Positions 30,572-42,960 of a stretch of DNA of 64,000 nt are shown piece by piece. The position numbers and the translations under genes are program-made. Below the pieces are notes generated by a model. That model was not told where the DNA came from. It worked only from the letters and a program-made list of their open reading frames with translations, and did no database searches. Source of the stretch: Asparagopsis taxiformis (lineage: Eukaryota; Rhodophyta; Florideophyceae; Bonnemaisoniales; Bonnemaisoniaceae); the NCBI GenBank assembly GCA_030407315.1, contig JALQPE010000250.1, positions 1 to 64,000 on the forward strand. The letters are read 5' to 3'. Position 1 is the first letter of the stretch, and each line of letters begins with the position of its first letter.

Positions 30572-31587
30572 TTTTCCCCACGATCTCCGGTAGTTTCTGT
30601 GGCGTTCATCTCAAGCTTAACCCATTGTAGTGTACTCACCGTCCCAATGTAAAGTTCTAGAATGTCGTTCTAGGCTAGCAAGTCTTCAACCGGATCGCGT
30701 TATCGGATCTATGCCAGGCACTTCATACGGTCGTGGTAAGGAATGGATCCTCAGCGCGCTGGCGAGCGGTTGCGACCCTCCATATGAATTGTACCACAAA
30801 AACCTCTTCTCTGAGACATCCCGTAAAAGCGAAAAACGTCAAGGTGGAACTGATCTGGCAAACAACATATATATCTCCTTTGCGGGAACAGTCTCTAGAG
30901 TGAAATGAAGCCTGAAAGACTATTTAAGCGCTGTTCATAACACGGGAACCTTAGCCGTGCACGCGTAGTGCCAACTTTATACGGGTGCTCAAGTGTGACT
31001 TTTGACCAAACTTGACCAAGTTTGGCCAGAAGTCACACCTGAGCACCCCTATAAAGTCAAGACATAGCAGATAATCTTCATCAGGCTTGAAAGGATTAGG
31101 TATCGTTCTTTTGGTTCCCGGTTCCTTGCCTCATATAGCTCCCCTACATGTCCTTCATTGGAAGGTTGATATAGAGCGTATTATACAATGGCGCACACGT
31201 GGGCATGTATCCCTGTGCGTGTCGTAGGGATATGTCATGAGCTTTATTATCCAAGGTATACTAACTGCGGGGACCCTACACCCATAACCGGACAAGTACC
31301 ATGCTCGCCGTGAAAGTCCGGTGTCAGACTTGTCACACAGAGATCCAGACTTAATCCCCGCCGACAAGTCAGGCCCAGTTCGATGTAGATTTATGAGTGG
31401 AAAAGAGAATACTATTTTCACTATGAATCAGACTTGCGTCCGTCCGCCTTTCCCCACAGTCCCTTCACTCCATGTGATTTGCACTTTCATGACGTCCAAA
31501 CACACCAGTAGGCGACAGTGGCCACATTTGCATGTGGGTCAAGGCACGCAACCCCTTCATGCCATTGGTTTTCTGCAATGAGCATGA
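30572..31587. other. Subtelomere-like spacer with an 84-bp palindrome
   Basis: No gene supported. It contains the inverted repeat at 30974-31057, listed separately. Short frames here show no recognisable domain. Confidence 0.5.
30974..31057. repeat. 84-bp imperfect inverted repeat
   Basis: Arms start actttatacgggtgctcaag and end with the matching gagcacccctataaagt. The inner parts (gtgacttttgaccaaacttg / accaagtttggccagaagtcac) also pair, with few mismatches. It may be a short foldback or MITE remnant. Confidence 0.75.
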
Positions 31588-31870
31588 CCAGTGGATGAGA
31601 TGTGCACATGGCACACGTGTACCCGTAGCAATGAGCGCAGTACACGTGTGCCAGTGGCAGCGGACTCCAAGCACCAATCACACTGCAGCTGCCTAAAAAT
31701 CCGACGTTGGAATTGTTCTCCGGGTTGTCCGACTTACAGACAGCACGGTGAAACCGTATCATACGCAGGCACGGTGTGTGCGAGTGGTCCGGGCCAATTG
31801 CTCCGTCGAATGGGACGCGTAGCAGAATTGGCCCGATTGGAATCGTAACTGTGCAGATCAGATTCATAAA
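31588..31870 (+). repeat. Diverged subtelomeric module, copy a
   Basis: Begins gtggatgagatgtgcacatg and continues through CACGTGTA-type motifs, 'gaagcaccaat'-like and 'ccgac(g/t)tcggaatt'-like segments to 'ggcccg.ttggaa'. The order matches 39172-39645 with many substitutions. It has no coding potential that I trust. Confidence 0.6.
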
Positions 31871-33444
31871 CAGAATGCTACCACATCCAACGGATCGTTT
31901 CGTATGACATGCTCTGTTGAAAAAATACTTCACTACAGTCCCACTACTTTGCTTGTACGCCATTCATTCACTACTCCACACACTGGTTATCATTTCTCCT
32001 TTTCATAACCATGGCATTCACACATGTTCCAATGTTACACGTTTCCAACAGTTCAGCTTGCGAATTACAATTTCGTGGAGAGTATTACATGGCACCCCAA
32101 CGACTGACCATGATATTCAGTGATTAGAACAGTGTGAACTCTCTTGCAGTTTTTACTCCACTGATTCATTCACCCTGTTTTACGCCACCTAGAATTAGTA
32201 CATATAGCTTTCTACCGAACATTCCAGACACTTTTCAACTCTTCTCGGTCCTCACAACACCATTGATTTCATTCACAAACACATGTAAATAGACCTGGTT
32301 AGATACTATAGTACAGAGTAAATTCCCGTAAGCATGTTTCGAGCAATGTGTGTTTCAGGTAAGCGGATGAATCCATTTAGCAGCGTAGTATAGTCCCAGA
32401 TATGTTTGTATGCTATGCGCAACACACCGCACATCGCTGACCGTACGTGACTATTTTTAAAAAAGCAAAAGCAACTCAAATGGATCAAGTAATAGAAACG
32501 TTTTTCTCCCGTCTGTTTCCGCGCATTATGATACTAGATCTCGTCTCATTTCTTCGCCTTAGCTGTCACACTCCAAACTTTGTTTTGTACCTGCCAAAAG
32601 AATATCTACCACAAATGGTGACGCGCCCCTGCGTTTCAGGGCATTTAAACAGGTCTTCGCAAAACTCTATCGTTCGTCTCCCAACGCGTACTCGTACATC
32701 CGTACCATTGCATTCCTCGAGCACACAAGCCATTTTCTGCCACTCTTTCGTCGATATTTCACCACATGAAAACATGAATGGTTTGATTGGTCAGTAGACT
32801 AGCAGCCGGACAGCCCTGCCCATCCAATCATATTGCAGGAACTTAGTGTGTTGCAGCTGGAGTGCTGCCGCCGCAAAAACAAGGTATAGAATAAAAATTT
32901 CCTGCACTTCACAGTCCGTATATGGAGTATGGGTATACCCCAGCTGTGTCCAGAGTTATCAAGTCTCGCGGCAAGAACCGGAATAGAATTGTGGTAGAAA
33001 AACCTGTGTACGATAAAATCGCGATCGCGCACAGCGTAACCCAACTGTTTGCAAACTCATATAGACCAGAGACGTAGAACAATATGAGTCACTCCCACTC
33101 CGATCAGTGACTGCCCACTTCTGTCCATCATCAGTTTTTGTAACAGTCCGTAGAGTACGCGCAGAGATTCGCCCTCCGCTTCAATCATCGCTTGCTTTCA
33201 AAACCCATAACACGTCGTGGTATTCCACGGCTAGTAGAGTTTCCAAAGCGGTGGTTTGCATCGCCGAAAGACCTATTCACCATGCACTAAACGCGGTCAA
33301 TTCAATTGCAGGTCGCCGTTGAATCATCAATCCGGATGGTTTGGTGTCCAAGTAGCATAGACAAATTTCCGTATCGTTTCCTAGACTTCTTTCGCGCCGG
33401 ACTTGCCACGCAGAATAACACGCTTACTTGCTTGCACGTCACAC
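31871..33444. other. Gene-poor spacer
   Basis: No ORF with recognisable domains, no repeats and no RNA gene that I can support. Confidence 0.4.
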
Positions 33445-34142
33445 GTGCACCATGCACAAATCAGTCAGCTCATAGATTGCTCGTTCGTTCGCTCGTTTCT
33501 TCTGAAATTAGGATGCAATGCACCGCAGTTTTCGATTCCTAGTCACCTGATGTGCACCGCGCAGGTTCCCAATGCGCTGTCTCATACAAAGATCAACAAA
33601 TTGTGTGTATTCATGCGCACACACACGATCGCTCGCGTCTCCTTTCAACAGCTAGCTATCACTCGTTCGCATCGCCAAATGAAATTAACCACGCAGTCTA
33701 TGGCGGCGCTCTGGTCAGTGCAGTCAGCTGCTGGGTGAGTGGGCGACAACAGACGGCACCAGGATTCACAGTGAAGTAACTGCAACTTAGAAACGGCGAC
33801 GGCACAGGTGCACCATGCATACATCAGTCAGCTCATAGATTGCTCGCTCGCTCGTTCGCTCGTCCCTAAACAGCCCTGCAAAAGTGCAAGTAGGCTGCAA
33901 TTCACTGCAGTTACCGATTCGCAGTCACCGGTCGTGCACCGCCGCGGTTCCCAATGCTCTGTCCTATACAAAGATCCATAACTTGCGTGTATTGATGTGT
34001 ACGCGCGATCGCTGGCTGGCTTCTCCTTTCACTGTCGATGGCGGCGCTCTGGTCGGTCAGCTGCTGGGTGAGTGGGCGACAACAGACGGCACCACGATTC
34101 ACAGCGTAGTTACTGCAATTTAGAAACGGCGACGGCGGCGGT
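33445..34142 (+). repeat. Two-unit tandem duplication (~363 + ~335 bp)
   Basis: Unit 1 is 33445-33807 and unit 2 is 33808-34142. Shared blocks in order are: gtgcaccatgca...tcagtcagctcatagattgc, a cgctcgttcgctcgt run, ggttcccaatgc, atggcggcgctctggtc, and gtgggcgacaacagacggca. The units are clearly homologous but diverged by substitutions and indels, so the duplication is old. Confidence 0.8.
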
Positions 34143-37100
34143 GGCCGGCTGTAAAAGCGGCAATTTTTTAAATTGTATTAGAAATTCAAAAATATGGCCA
34201 AAACAAATTCCCTCCGTCGTCGCCGCAAGTGCCAGTGAGTCGTATGATCTATATTGCAGCTTTCTGTCGAGAGCATGACAATAGATTCAAACCACTCCCG
34301 TCACTCCAGCTTCCAGCCTCTGTCATCCACACGCACGCATATAATACATGCAAGCGCAGCCTCCCACGCATGTTCCGAACAAACAACACTCGTTTTCCGT
34401 GGTCGCATCTTGCGATGGACAGCCAGTCCACGCCGTATCATGGCCACTCCGTCAAATAACTGACTGAAAATGAGAACGGGACGCCTGCTCTCTGCGCATT
34501 ATTATTCCCATGCTACTTGCACATTTTCATATCACTTCATCAACCTCAACAGCCATCCTTCAATATTTTCCAAGCCGCTGACATACCTCCGCACGTACTC
34601 TGTGATGCACACCCCAACTATCATGTCACACCAAATGTGGCCTTTTCGTGCAAACGCTCTGACCGACTGACCGTCCTTCTCTTCAATGAATGCACAACTC
34701 CACAGCGATCCAGGCATTGCTGACTAGGACTAGGGTGTGTGCACCAAAATATTTGCGATATCGATGGGAGCATAGTCACCTTCTGGTACCATCACTACCA
34801 TGCATGCGTACGTCATTCATCAACCATAATAGGTTTTGCACCAGCAACGTTGTGCACCACAACATGATGCTCAATGCATGGTAAACGATCTACGGCGTAA
34901 ACAAAACAACATTTGGCGGACTGTAGCAGGTGGTTTGGCTGCAACGACAAGCAGCGACAAGCAAACACAAAATATAGACAAAGTCTGGCGTAACTCATCG
35001 AGCGTAGGTATTCACAGATTATCGCGTCGACGGCACCCACATGCCTGCAGGCATGCAATAACTTTGTACATTGTAAATATATACATACTCTTAATTCATA
35101 CCACAGTCGCCATCAAGGATCAAACAAACCTCTCGACCACCCATCCCTTCCTATGATCTACAGGAAAACTACATGAGCAGAAGCTAAAATGATTTACATC
35201 CCCCCTCGCCATCCATAACAGAACTACCTCCAACACCTCACAGCCCATCATACACAATCTGAAACTTCCTAGTTTGCGGCGCTCTATGGTTGACTTCCTG
35301 TTCCAGCCACTAAAAACGTAAATACCTCAGCAACATTATAGAACCACAGCAAGACGTGCAGATGTGCTTGCATTCGAAACGTTTCTCACGCTGCGGACCG
35401 AATACGTCCATATCAACACCAGCCACAGTGTACAGAACACAGCGCAAACTTGACACATCTTGTAGCTCTCTGCGCTCAGTAAACAGCAAACAAATACTGC
35501 AAACTTTCTTGTCATTTCCTTGTCTTCTTCGCCGCATAGTCGCATCACTCCAATGAGACTTTACCACTTTTCGGACGCGCATGGGCACACCAAATTCAGT
35601 GACGTCACTGCGCGTTTCTAACATAACAACTCGAAACATGACTTTGCTCTCGATTCTATTCCCTCCTGGCTGGTGCTGCTTGTTCAGAGAATCCACTATT
35701 GTTGCCACCTGCCTTGATTCTTCGATATCTTCCTCGCTGCTGATCTGCTGCTCACTGTACAATGGATACACCGACCGACCGACCATCCTTCACACCGCTG
35801 CGACTGTACACTCGCCATTGGCCCCATAAAATTCATTCATATTTTTTCACCACTTCTTCCATGAGGCTGAAGATATGAACCGACCCGTCCAATGAAAATC
35901 CTTCAATCCCTAATCCCCTAAGCACTTACTCCCACACCATCTCATTCCGTCAACCCGCCCACGGGCTTGGTCCCATCAAACGCAGCACATACAAAAACTT
36001 TCCTTTGTTGGCGTTAGCATAGGTACAAACAAACACACACAGACACAAACGGACACACAACCGGTACCTTGGGCGTTCAACTGATTATACTAACCAGCCG
36101 ATACATGTTAGTGGTGGCACGCACACAAACGGCCTACATACAACTCCATTCGATCATAGACCAAGTCATGTCATTTATTAGAAAAATGCTCCAGCGCATT
36201 CGATACATATACACAGTGCCATAGTCAAGTCTAGACGCGTCATATGCAACGACAGTGAGCCATTCAGTCGCAGTCAGCAGCCCGTCCAATCCCAACCCAT
36301 TCTTCTGTACTAGCCCCTCTTCGCTCGCTACCTCTCACCAGTGACACGCGCTCACAATCTAAACGTAGACGAAAACAAACCAACACTAGCATCCATTCAT
36401 GCTTCCCAATTCATGGAGACTGAGCGATCTTCCGCGATATCGTTTCGACCAGCACGCAACACCGCTTTCTCCATGATTCCGCTCAGCCCCTGCAAACATC
36501 CATCCTACTCAAAAGCGGAGAGATCTATCATACCACCCACTGCAATATTGTTCTGGTGCAGCAGCACGCAGTCAATCTCCGTGTTGCATCTTGTTGGACT
36601 TCGTGGCAAGCATCACGCAAGTAGAACAACTCGTTCGATTTTCATCCCCATTTCAACACACCGATCCTTCCTTCCCGCGCGTTGTTGCCATTGACATCCA
36701 TTCTCAAGACAGCCTGATCGTTTCCCTACCAAACAGCGCGGCTTGAAATGGAAGCAATACACTGTGCATCGCATCAAACGCTTCCCTTCACCACGCCGGC
36801 CGCCGTTATCACCTGGTCAATAACACTTTGCATCGTACGTCCGCGGAAGAGAGCAACAGAGTGTTAGTCATGAACGATTGGTCATATTGAGGAATCACAT
36901 ACAAGAGTCGATCAATGTTTCCAGATGCTCACCCATCTGCACCTGGTGGTGGATAGAGCAAGCAACTCATGCTGAGAAATTGCGACGGCGGTACTGAAAG
37001 ACGATGGGAATCTTCAAAATTTATGAAATATGTTATTTCTTGAAATTCATGAAAATTATTCGGTAGCACCACCGCCGTCGCTGCAGCACTGTCAGCAATA

Positions 37101-38664
37101 TGCCACATCATAGCCAGGAACATTGGGTCAGTTTCTGGCTTGGCCCCAACACATCATCACCCTCAATTATTATTCATTCTCACATCTCTTGTATACACTG
37201 CTCGCTCACAATATTTTATCTGTTTTCAGTACTGCTACTGTGTATAATAGTACCTCGCGAACACGGCGACAAATCGCAAACAAATGGAGGACCACACATA
37301 CCCCCCTTCATCCAGCAGCTTTCATCATTGCATACGTCACTCGCTGATAATTATACCAACACAATGTGGTGTAACAAATTCCATCACATCTCCTCGCCAT
37401 GCCGCCACTGCACACACGAATCACACACCGCCTCTAGCATGATCCGCTGGCACCATTTTTGATACATCTTATATCCCCTATTTTGATTTGATTTTCCGAC
37501 ACGTACCGGCCATACCGTGGTAGCCAATCAGAGCTCACCATTTTCGCATAACCTTCTGCGCGCAAAAACATGGTCCGCGCGGCAAAGTTTGACTATCATA
37601 CATCTTCCCCCATGTTCCCGTTCCATGTAATCTCCCAATCACACTGTAACATGTTTCCAAACGTCTCCAGCTCACTCATTCTCTCGTTCATTCAGTATTA
37701 TACGTCGATATATCCCCGCAGTGTCCCTCATACAGTTTATAATCTTTGACATCTCGCATGATGCACTACTTCACTTACTGAAAGCTGGTTCCTCAACCAT
37801 CTCAATCGTGTCTTCACTATCATATGTCTATATACAAGCAGGTACCTTCATACGATTTATCCTTTCCCATACCGTCATACAAATTATACATCCCACTCAC
37901 CCGAATGTCAAAATACAGTCAGTCCAGCGGAAACAGCCTGTCCTCGGACTTCATCCCACAGAAAACATGACCGTGCGAGGTAAGTCCATGTCGGACTTCA
38001 GTCGCACCTTTCCCAGACTTACTTCCCTGACCGATTTTCGCTCCCCTCATGTCCCACTCCATCACCTTTTCCCACCACCATATATCCCCGACCAATCGGA
38101 CTTGATTCCTGTGCATGCCGCTTTCCAGGCCATTGCAAGGGATCAGACTTGATCCCGCTACGACATACCATTAGGCACATACCTACATGCCGATATAGTG
38201 TCAGCGATGGCAGTTCTGTTATCCCCTGAAAGTCTAATCTGAATAATCACACTGTGTTCCGCATATTGAAACGCAGTTCTTCTTTAGACGCACCAGCAGA
38301 AAGTCTGCCCTACTCCCGTGAACGAATACACTTCCGTCCCTTATATGATATTGTTCTGGTGTACTGCAACCTTTATGTGTGGGTCTGGGCTCTCGCCCCG
38401 CCCCTGTGTCTGTTTGTGCGGACAACATTTGTTATACTTTTCCCATTTTCAAACAAGAACGGGCTGCCTAGACGAGATGATGGTCGAGGTGCCAGTTCAA
38501 TCCCTGTTCAGTGGTTCTTGAAGCAGTGTTCTTGTGAATGCGATCACCATTAGTAGAAGCATTATTGCCTGGTTATAAGTTGTTCAGAAGGCATCCTATG
38601 TCAGCATAACTGCAGGGGTCCTCGCTCTGTGAATATATATACTCTGCCCCAACAGTACCAGCAC
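34143..38664. other. Long gene-poor region
   Basis: About 4.5 kb rich in short C/A/T-biased frames without any recognisable domain. The only feature I support inside it is the small telomere-like remnant at 35905-35921. Confidence 0.4.
35905..35921 (+). repeat. Short telomere-like remnant
   Basis: aatccctaatcccctaa: two units with the same strand polarity as the tracts at 30441 and 42072. It is too short to exclude chance. Confidence 0.4.
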
Positions 38665-38900
38665 CGAAATAGAAAGAATAGCTCATCTGGGTAATTATTC
38701 CTTCAAGAATGAGAGGGCCCGGTTCGAGTCTCGCCAAAATTTGAAAATTTATTTTTATATAATTGAGGAGGTGGTTGTGGGACTGATCATCCCATGCTGC
38801 CTCCGCACCGTCCTAATGCTTGAAGCGCTTCCGGGAGCAGTGGGTTGGTTTCTACCACTATAAAAATTGATTTAGGGGGCTTTGGGACAGTAAATCCTAG
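38665..38900 (+). repeat. Possible tRNA-derived SINE
   Basis: A box-A-like TAGCTCATCTGG at 38679-38690 and a box-B-like GGTTCGAGTCT at 38721-38731 are spaced as in a tRNA, with an ATTC...GAAT hairpin between them. The acceptor and T stems do not close properly, so this is not a functional tRNA. A body without coding capacity follows. Copies elsewhere in the genome would be needed to prove a SINE. Confidence 0.4.
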
Positions 38901-39171
38901 AGGCTGCCTATATCTAGCTGAAGGTGACTCATAGCAACCCTTCCATGGTTACGTGATTTCGTTGTGTTGTGTGCTCGTCCTGTCCGAAACGTCCTCTCCC
39001 GGAAGAGATGCTGGTGGCCGCGGTCTCGTGGGAGAGAGATCGCAGGGGTGGATCTTTTTTAGATCTATTTGCAGAGATATTGTTTAGATCAGAGGTCGAG
39101 TATGAGTCCCTTACAGAAAAGAGGTCGGAGTAGAGGTACATTGTTCTGTACACAACGCACATGCATGAACT
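38901..39171. other. Unassigned spacer
   Basis: Nothing supportable between the SINE-like element and the subtelomeric module. Confidence 0.4.
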
Positions 39172-39645
39172 GTGGATGAGGTGTTGACATGGCATGCGTG
39201 TGCTCGGAACATTGGCTGTGTACATCGCGCAGTTGTCTATGGTTCATGTACTACGTTGCACACGTGCTTCAGAGTGGGCGCCTGGATATGTGTGCCAGCC
39301 TGTAGGCTACAGCTAATCCGCGACATGTACTACCGTGGCTGCAGTACCACACGTGTACTCGGAGCATTGTGCTGTGACTGCAACAGTACACGTGTGGCAG
39401 TGGCACTGCAGAGCTAGCGGGAGCATGTACACGTTGTGCAGAGGTGGCGACTTGAAGCACCAATGAGAGGGCGCTGGACGGTAAGTCCGACGTCGGAATT
39501 CTGGTTGGGGTTGTCGGACTTACAGCCGAACGGCGTAATATTTCTCATACCACGGCGCGGAGCTGGCTGATGGACCGGGCCAGACGCTGCAGCCAATGGG
39601 ACCCGTGGCAAATCTGGCCCGGTGGGAACTGTAGCTGTGGTGAAT
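39172..39645 (+). repeat. Diverged subtelomeric module, copy b
   Basis: Homologous to 31588-31870, with extra CACGTGTA-rich sequence. It ends at the 5'-truncation point of PLE-B. It shares no sequence with the DNA to the left of PLE-A. Confidence 0.6.
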
Positions 39646-39659
39646 GGACTTGAAAACGT

Positions 39660-41507
39660 CGAGGAATATAATAAGGACGAACGAAAAAAATTATTTTGCA
39701 CAAGGAAAACAACAGCGAACAAGGAAGCGGGAGCGGAAGCGTAAACCGAAAACACCCTTCCCGTTCCAAGCATACAACAGGCCAATCGGGATCAAACCAG
39801 AAAGGTTCTCGCCCGAAGCAAAATTAGTCCTACGCCTCGGTCACAAATTTGCGATTACCAATCGTCTCAAACCAAAATTAGCAGACGTCATCTCGCAAAT
39901 ACACAGTACCCTACGGTACCACTTTGACTCCCTATCCACAACAGAAAACACCAACTGGGATACCTGGAAAAAATTTATGCTCCAGGAACTGGACAAAATA
40001 AGAGAGCCGAGAACATCGAGTCTCGTCTACAAAGTTCAGAAAGGAATCAAAGATTTAAAATCAATGGATGTGGTGACCAAACAAGCGGACAAGAACTTTG
40101 GAATTGTTGCAATAAGAGGAGATTACTACAACAGCCTCCTATCTTCAAACTTGAGCACAACTTCATTCAGGAAAGTCAGCATATTTCCCCACAGCCAAAT
40201 TCTTCACAGGTTGAAGAATATTCTAAATAGTACTTGGGATATACAACTATGGCGAAAAAAACAAATGGCTGACACACGCTGAACAAGCGAAAGACCCCTC
40301 ACCATTTTATATAATCCCCAAGCTGCACAAACCAACGCTCGGAACACGCCCTATAACGGCACAACATTCGTATATGTTGGCACCATTAAGCAAGGCACTC
40401 GCAGAAGTACTACAGAACGAAGTCGAGAAATTCTCGGAAATTGCTAGAGATTCGAGACAAATCATACAACAAATAGAAGACTTCAGAGAAGACAATGAAT
40501 TTGTCTTCGTCACATACGATGTTGAACAGCTATATCCAAGCATAGACATCAGAGACGCGATAAGAACATTACGGAGAAACCTTATCTGTATGCGCAGTTC
40601 CAACAATTTTTGGACCAAGATACTACAGCTTATAATGTTCAATAATTACGTCAGTGCTAACAACAGAATCTACGTACAGATAACAGGCACAGCCACCGGA
40701 ACACAAGTGGCTCCGCCGTTCGCGAACCTCTACTTGTATTACAAATTCAAAGAGGTATTGTCACATCCAGACATCCTATTTCAAAGCCGTTTCATAGATG
40801 ATGGCTTCTTGATCACGAGGACAAAGGAAATTGGGGAAAAAATTATAGGAGAGCTCAACAGAGCATCCTCTCTCCGCCTCACTCATAATATTTGTGAGTA
40901 TAACGCACGGTACCTGGACATCGAAATCTACAAAGGATTCCGATATAAACTGGAGAAAAAATTAGACACAAAGGTGTTCTTCAAACCTACAAACCGGTTC
41001 CTCTATCTGCCGTTCAACAGCGGTCACCCTATCCAGCACAAAACTGCAATAATTAAGGGAGAGGCAATCCGGTGTATGAGAAACAGTTCAAGTAAGTCAG
41101 AGTGGCTGGCAGCGATGAATATCATTTTCAAAGGCCTCCGCGCAAGAGGATATCCCGCTGCAATAATCCAGCGCCACTGGAAAAATATCAAATATGATGA
41201 CCGACAGAAATACATCTATGAACAGCGAGTGTCGAAGAAACCAGACAAAGAGATGGTATTTACCGCTTTCCATCCCTTGCTCAAATATTATTTGAGTAGA
41301 TGGATTGCGAAATACCCACTTCGACCCCTACTCATCACAAAAAAGCTGAACAAATTCAGCAACCGCCAAATTGTCCTTCTTGAATCATATCCACCGATGA
41401 TTGTGTTCAAAGACTTTGAGAAGATTGGAAAAAGTCTCATATCAGCGAAGCAGCATTGGAAATACAAATGCATACGTGAAAGAGACCAGAATGCACTGGA
41501 AGAATAA
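39660..41507 (+). pseudogene. PLE-B reverse transcriptase, one frameshift
   Basis: Left part (to about 40261): basic KRERKRKPK region, then NRPIGIKPERFSPEAK, QADKNFG and RGDYYN. Right part (to 41507): PKLHK at about 40318, YDVEQLYPSI, GTATGTQVAPPFANLYL and FIDDG with both catalytic Asp. The two parts are in different frames. The break is at a seven-A run (40255-40261), where one A fewer would restore the order of motifs seen in PLE-A. The C-terminus ends without a GIY-YIG domain. It may be a real mutation or a homopolymer error. ATG 40374 is internal and not a credible start. Confidence 0.88.
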
Positions 41508-41915
41508 TGAGAGCGTGGAAACCCTTGCACAAAAAAATTAGCGAGGAAAAAGTAGTGCGGAATTACGAACTACACATACAAATCACACGGTGAGAGGAAG
41601 ATATTGGAAGCTGATGATCTCAGGATGGATAGTTTCACTCCAACTACCAATGGCAGTGCTTGATCGAAAAGCCGTTGCCCTGAGAAAATTGCCCAAAATT
41701 CATCTCCTGAAAACCAGTTACAACTCGAATGGCCACAGCAATGTTCACAAACGGTTTCTGCAAATTCTGGAAAATTTGTGAAAGACCATCTAGGGCTGAA
41801 TTCACCGCCGCCGCCGCACTGAAGATGTACAGTGTACATCGATGCCCTCGAATTGCCAATTCGAGACCACAAGTCAGAATATAAGAGTAGCATAGGAAAA
41901 GTAGTTTCCTCCTCA

Positions 41916-41966
41916 GAGGTAAGAGCTGATGAAGCCATTGTAAATGTCGAAACGTTCTCTTCACTC
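41916..41966 (+). ncRNA. Hammerhead ribozyme, PLE-B
   Basis: Stem I is AAGAG (41921-41925) with CTCTT (41957-41961). The canonical core CTGATGA is at 41926-41932. An extra A follows, then an imperfect stem II (GCCATT / AATGTC). GAAAC starts at 41949. Stem III is AC/GT without a loop, and the predicted cleavage is after 41956. It matches the PLE-A ribozyme in every core position except N7 (T versus A) and in the extra A. Stem sequences differ, which supports conserved structure. Confidence 0.85.
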
Positions 41967-42071
41967 TAGACTGGGCGATCAGACTACTCTTTAGCGAAAA
42001 CAACGCTCTTCACTGCGAATAACGGTCACGGCGCGCTCAGCACCCAGGTCGAGCAATCGGCTTTCACTAAC

Positions 42072-42154
42072 AATCCCCTAAATCCTAATCCCCTAAAATC
42101 CCCTAAAAAATCCCCTAAATCCCCTAAAATCCCCTAAATCCCCTAATCCCCTAA
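42072..42154 (+). repeat. Interstitial telomere-like repeat tract 2
   Basis: About 80 bp of cccctaaat, cccctaaaat and cccctaat units, C-rich on the plus strand like the tract at 30441, and directly 3' of PLE-B. Confidence 0.88.
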
Positions 42155-42960
42155 GTACTGGTCCGGTCCCGGCAGTCTCGTTGACCATTTAAGGTCAACG
42201 GATTGACCACTAAGCTACAATAAAGGTAGATCGTCTCGGTTCCAAATCTTTCGACCGTGGCCGTTTAACTTACAACTAAACGGCGGCGGCAGTTCCCTTA
42301 CCGGATACCCGCTGCTCCGCTTCGATCTCCAATTGGGGATCGCTCGCACATTTCCGCAATTGCCCGCCGCGAGCGTCCTCCGGCGGGAGTGCACGTGGAT
42401 TGCCCTAGGGCACTTCGTCTCCACGGTAGTGGAGAACCTTCCCGCTTCTTTTAACGCCGCTAGGCGACTAGGAGGGGCCTTCCGCCCACCGGGACAAGGC
42501 TGCCGACTGGGAGTGCTGTCGGTTGGCACCCCCAGCCGGTCAACCGAAGCCAGCGCCCGCAGGCTTTTCAAACGGTCCCGACCGCTGCCGTCAGTGGTAT
42601 CACAGTTGCGGAATACGTCGTGTGAAAACCACGCGTGGAGGCGACCACAATCCCCGCGGGGATCCATCGCGCTAAGTGCCTAGTTAACCCTTGAGTGGGT
42701 TGAGGACGGGCACGGCCGATAGATCCCTCCGGCAGGTTAGATCCAGCCGTCCCGGACCCCGCTCTACCACCCGCTACCGGGTTGGGAGACAGGTGTCCGG
42801 GCTCCGAGGGATCGATCCACCCGACACAGCCCTCGGGCTACTAGGATCGCACGAGGCGTCAACCTCGTGGAATCGGCGCTCTCACTCGTGAGTTCGAAGC
42901 CTTATCCCTATCCTCTAATCCTCCTCGGAGGTATAATCCATCTACAAGGGCTAAGGTCCT
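42155..42960. other. GC-rich unidentified non-coding segment
   Basis: Strongly GC-richer than its surroundings. It contains a hairpin gttgacc-atttaa-ggtcaac at 42180-42199. I tested it mentally against SSU, LSU and 5S rRNA landmarks and saw no match. Frames on both strands lack recognisable domains. Confidence 0.4.

Larger units (their letters stand above)
39646..42071 (+). mobile_element. PLE-B: diverged Penelope-like element, 5'-truncated
   Basis: A single copy related to PLE-A but from a different family. It starts inside the basic region upstream of the RT, so ORF1 is missing. It has an RT gene with one frameshift, a 3' UTR with a hammerhead, and a 3' end that abuts telomere-like repeats at 42072. 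The 5' truncation point lies on the side away from those repeats, as in PLE-A. Confidence 0.88.

Noticed and set aside
42155..42960. Ribosomal RNA or spacer
   Set aside because: GC-rich, but none of the conserved SSU, LSU or 5S landmarks that I know is present.
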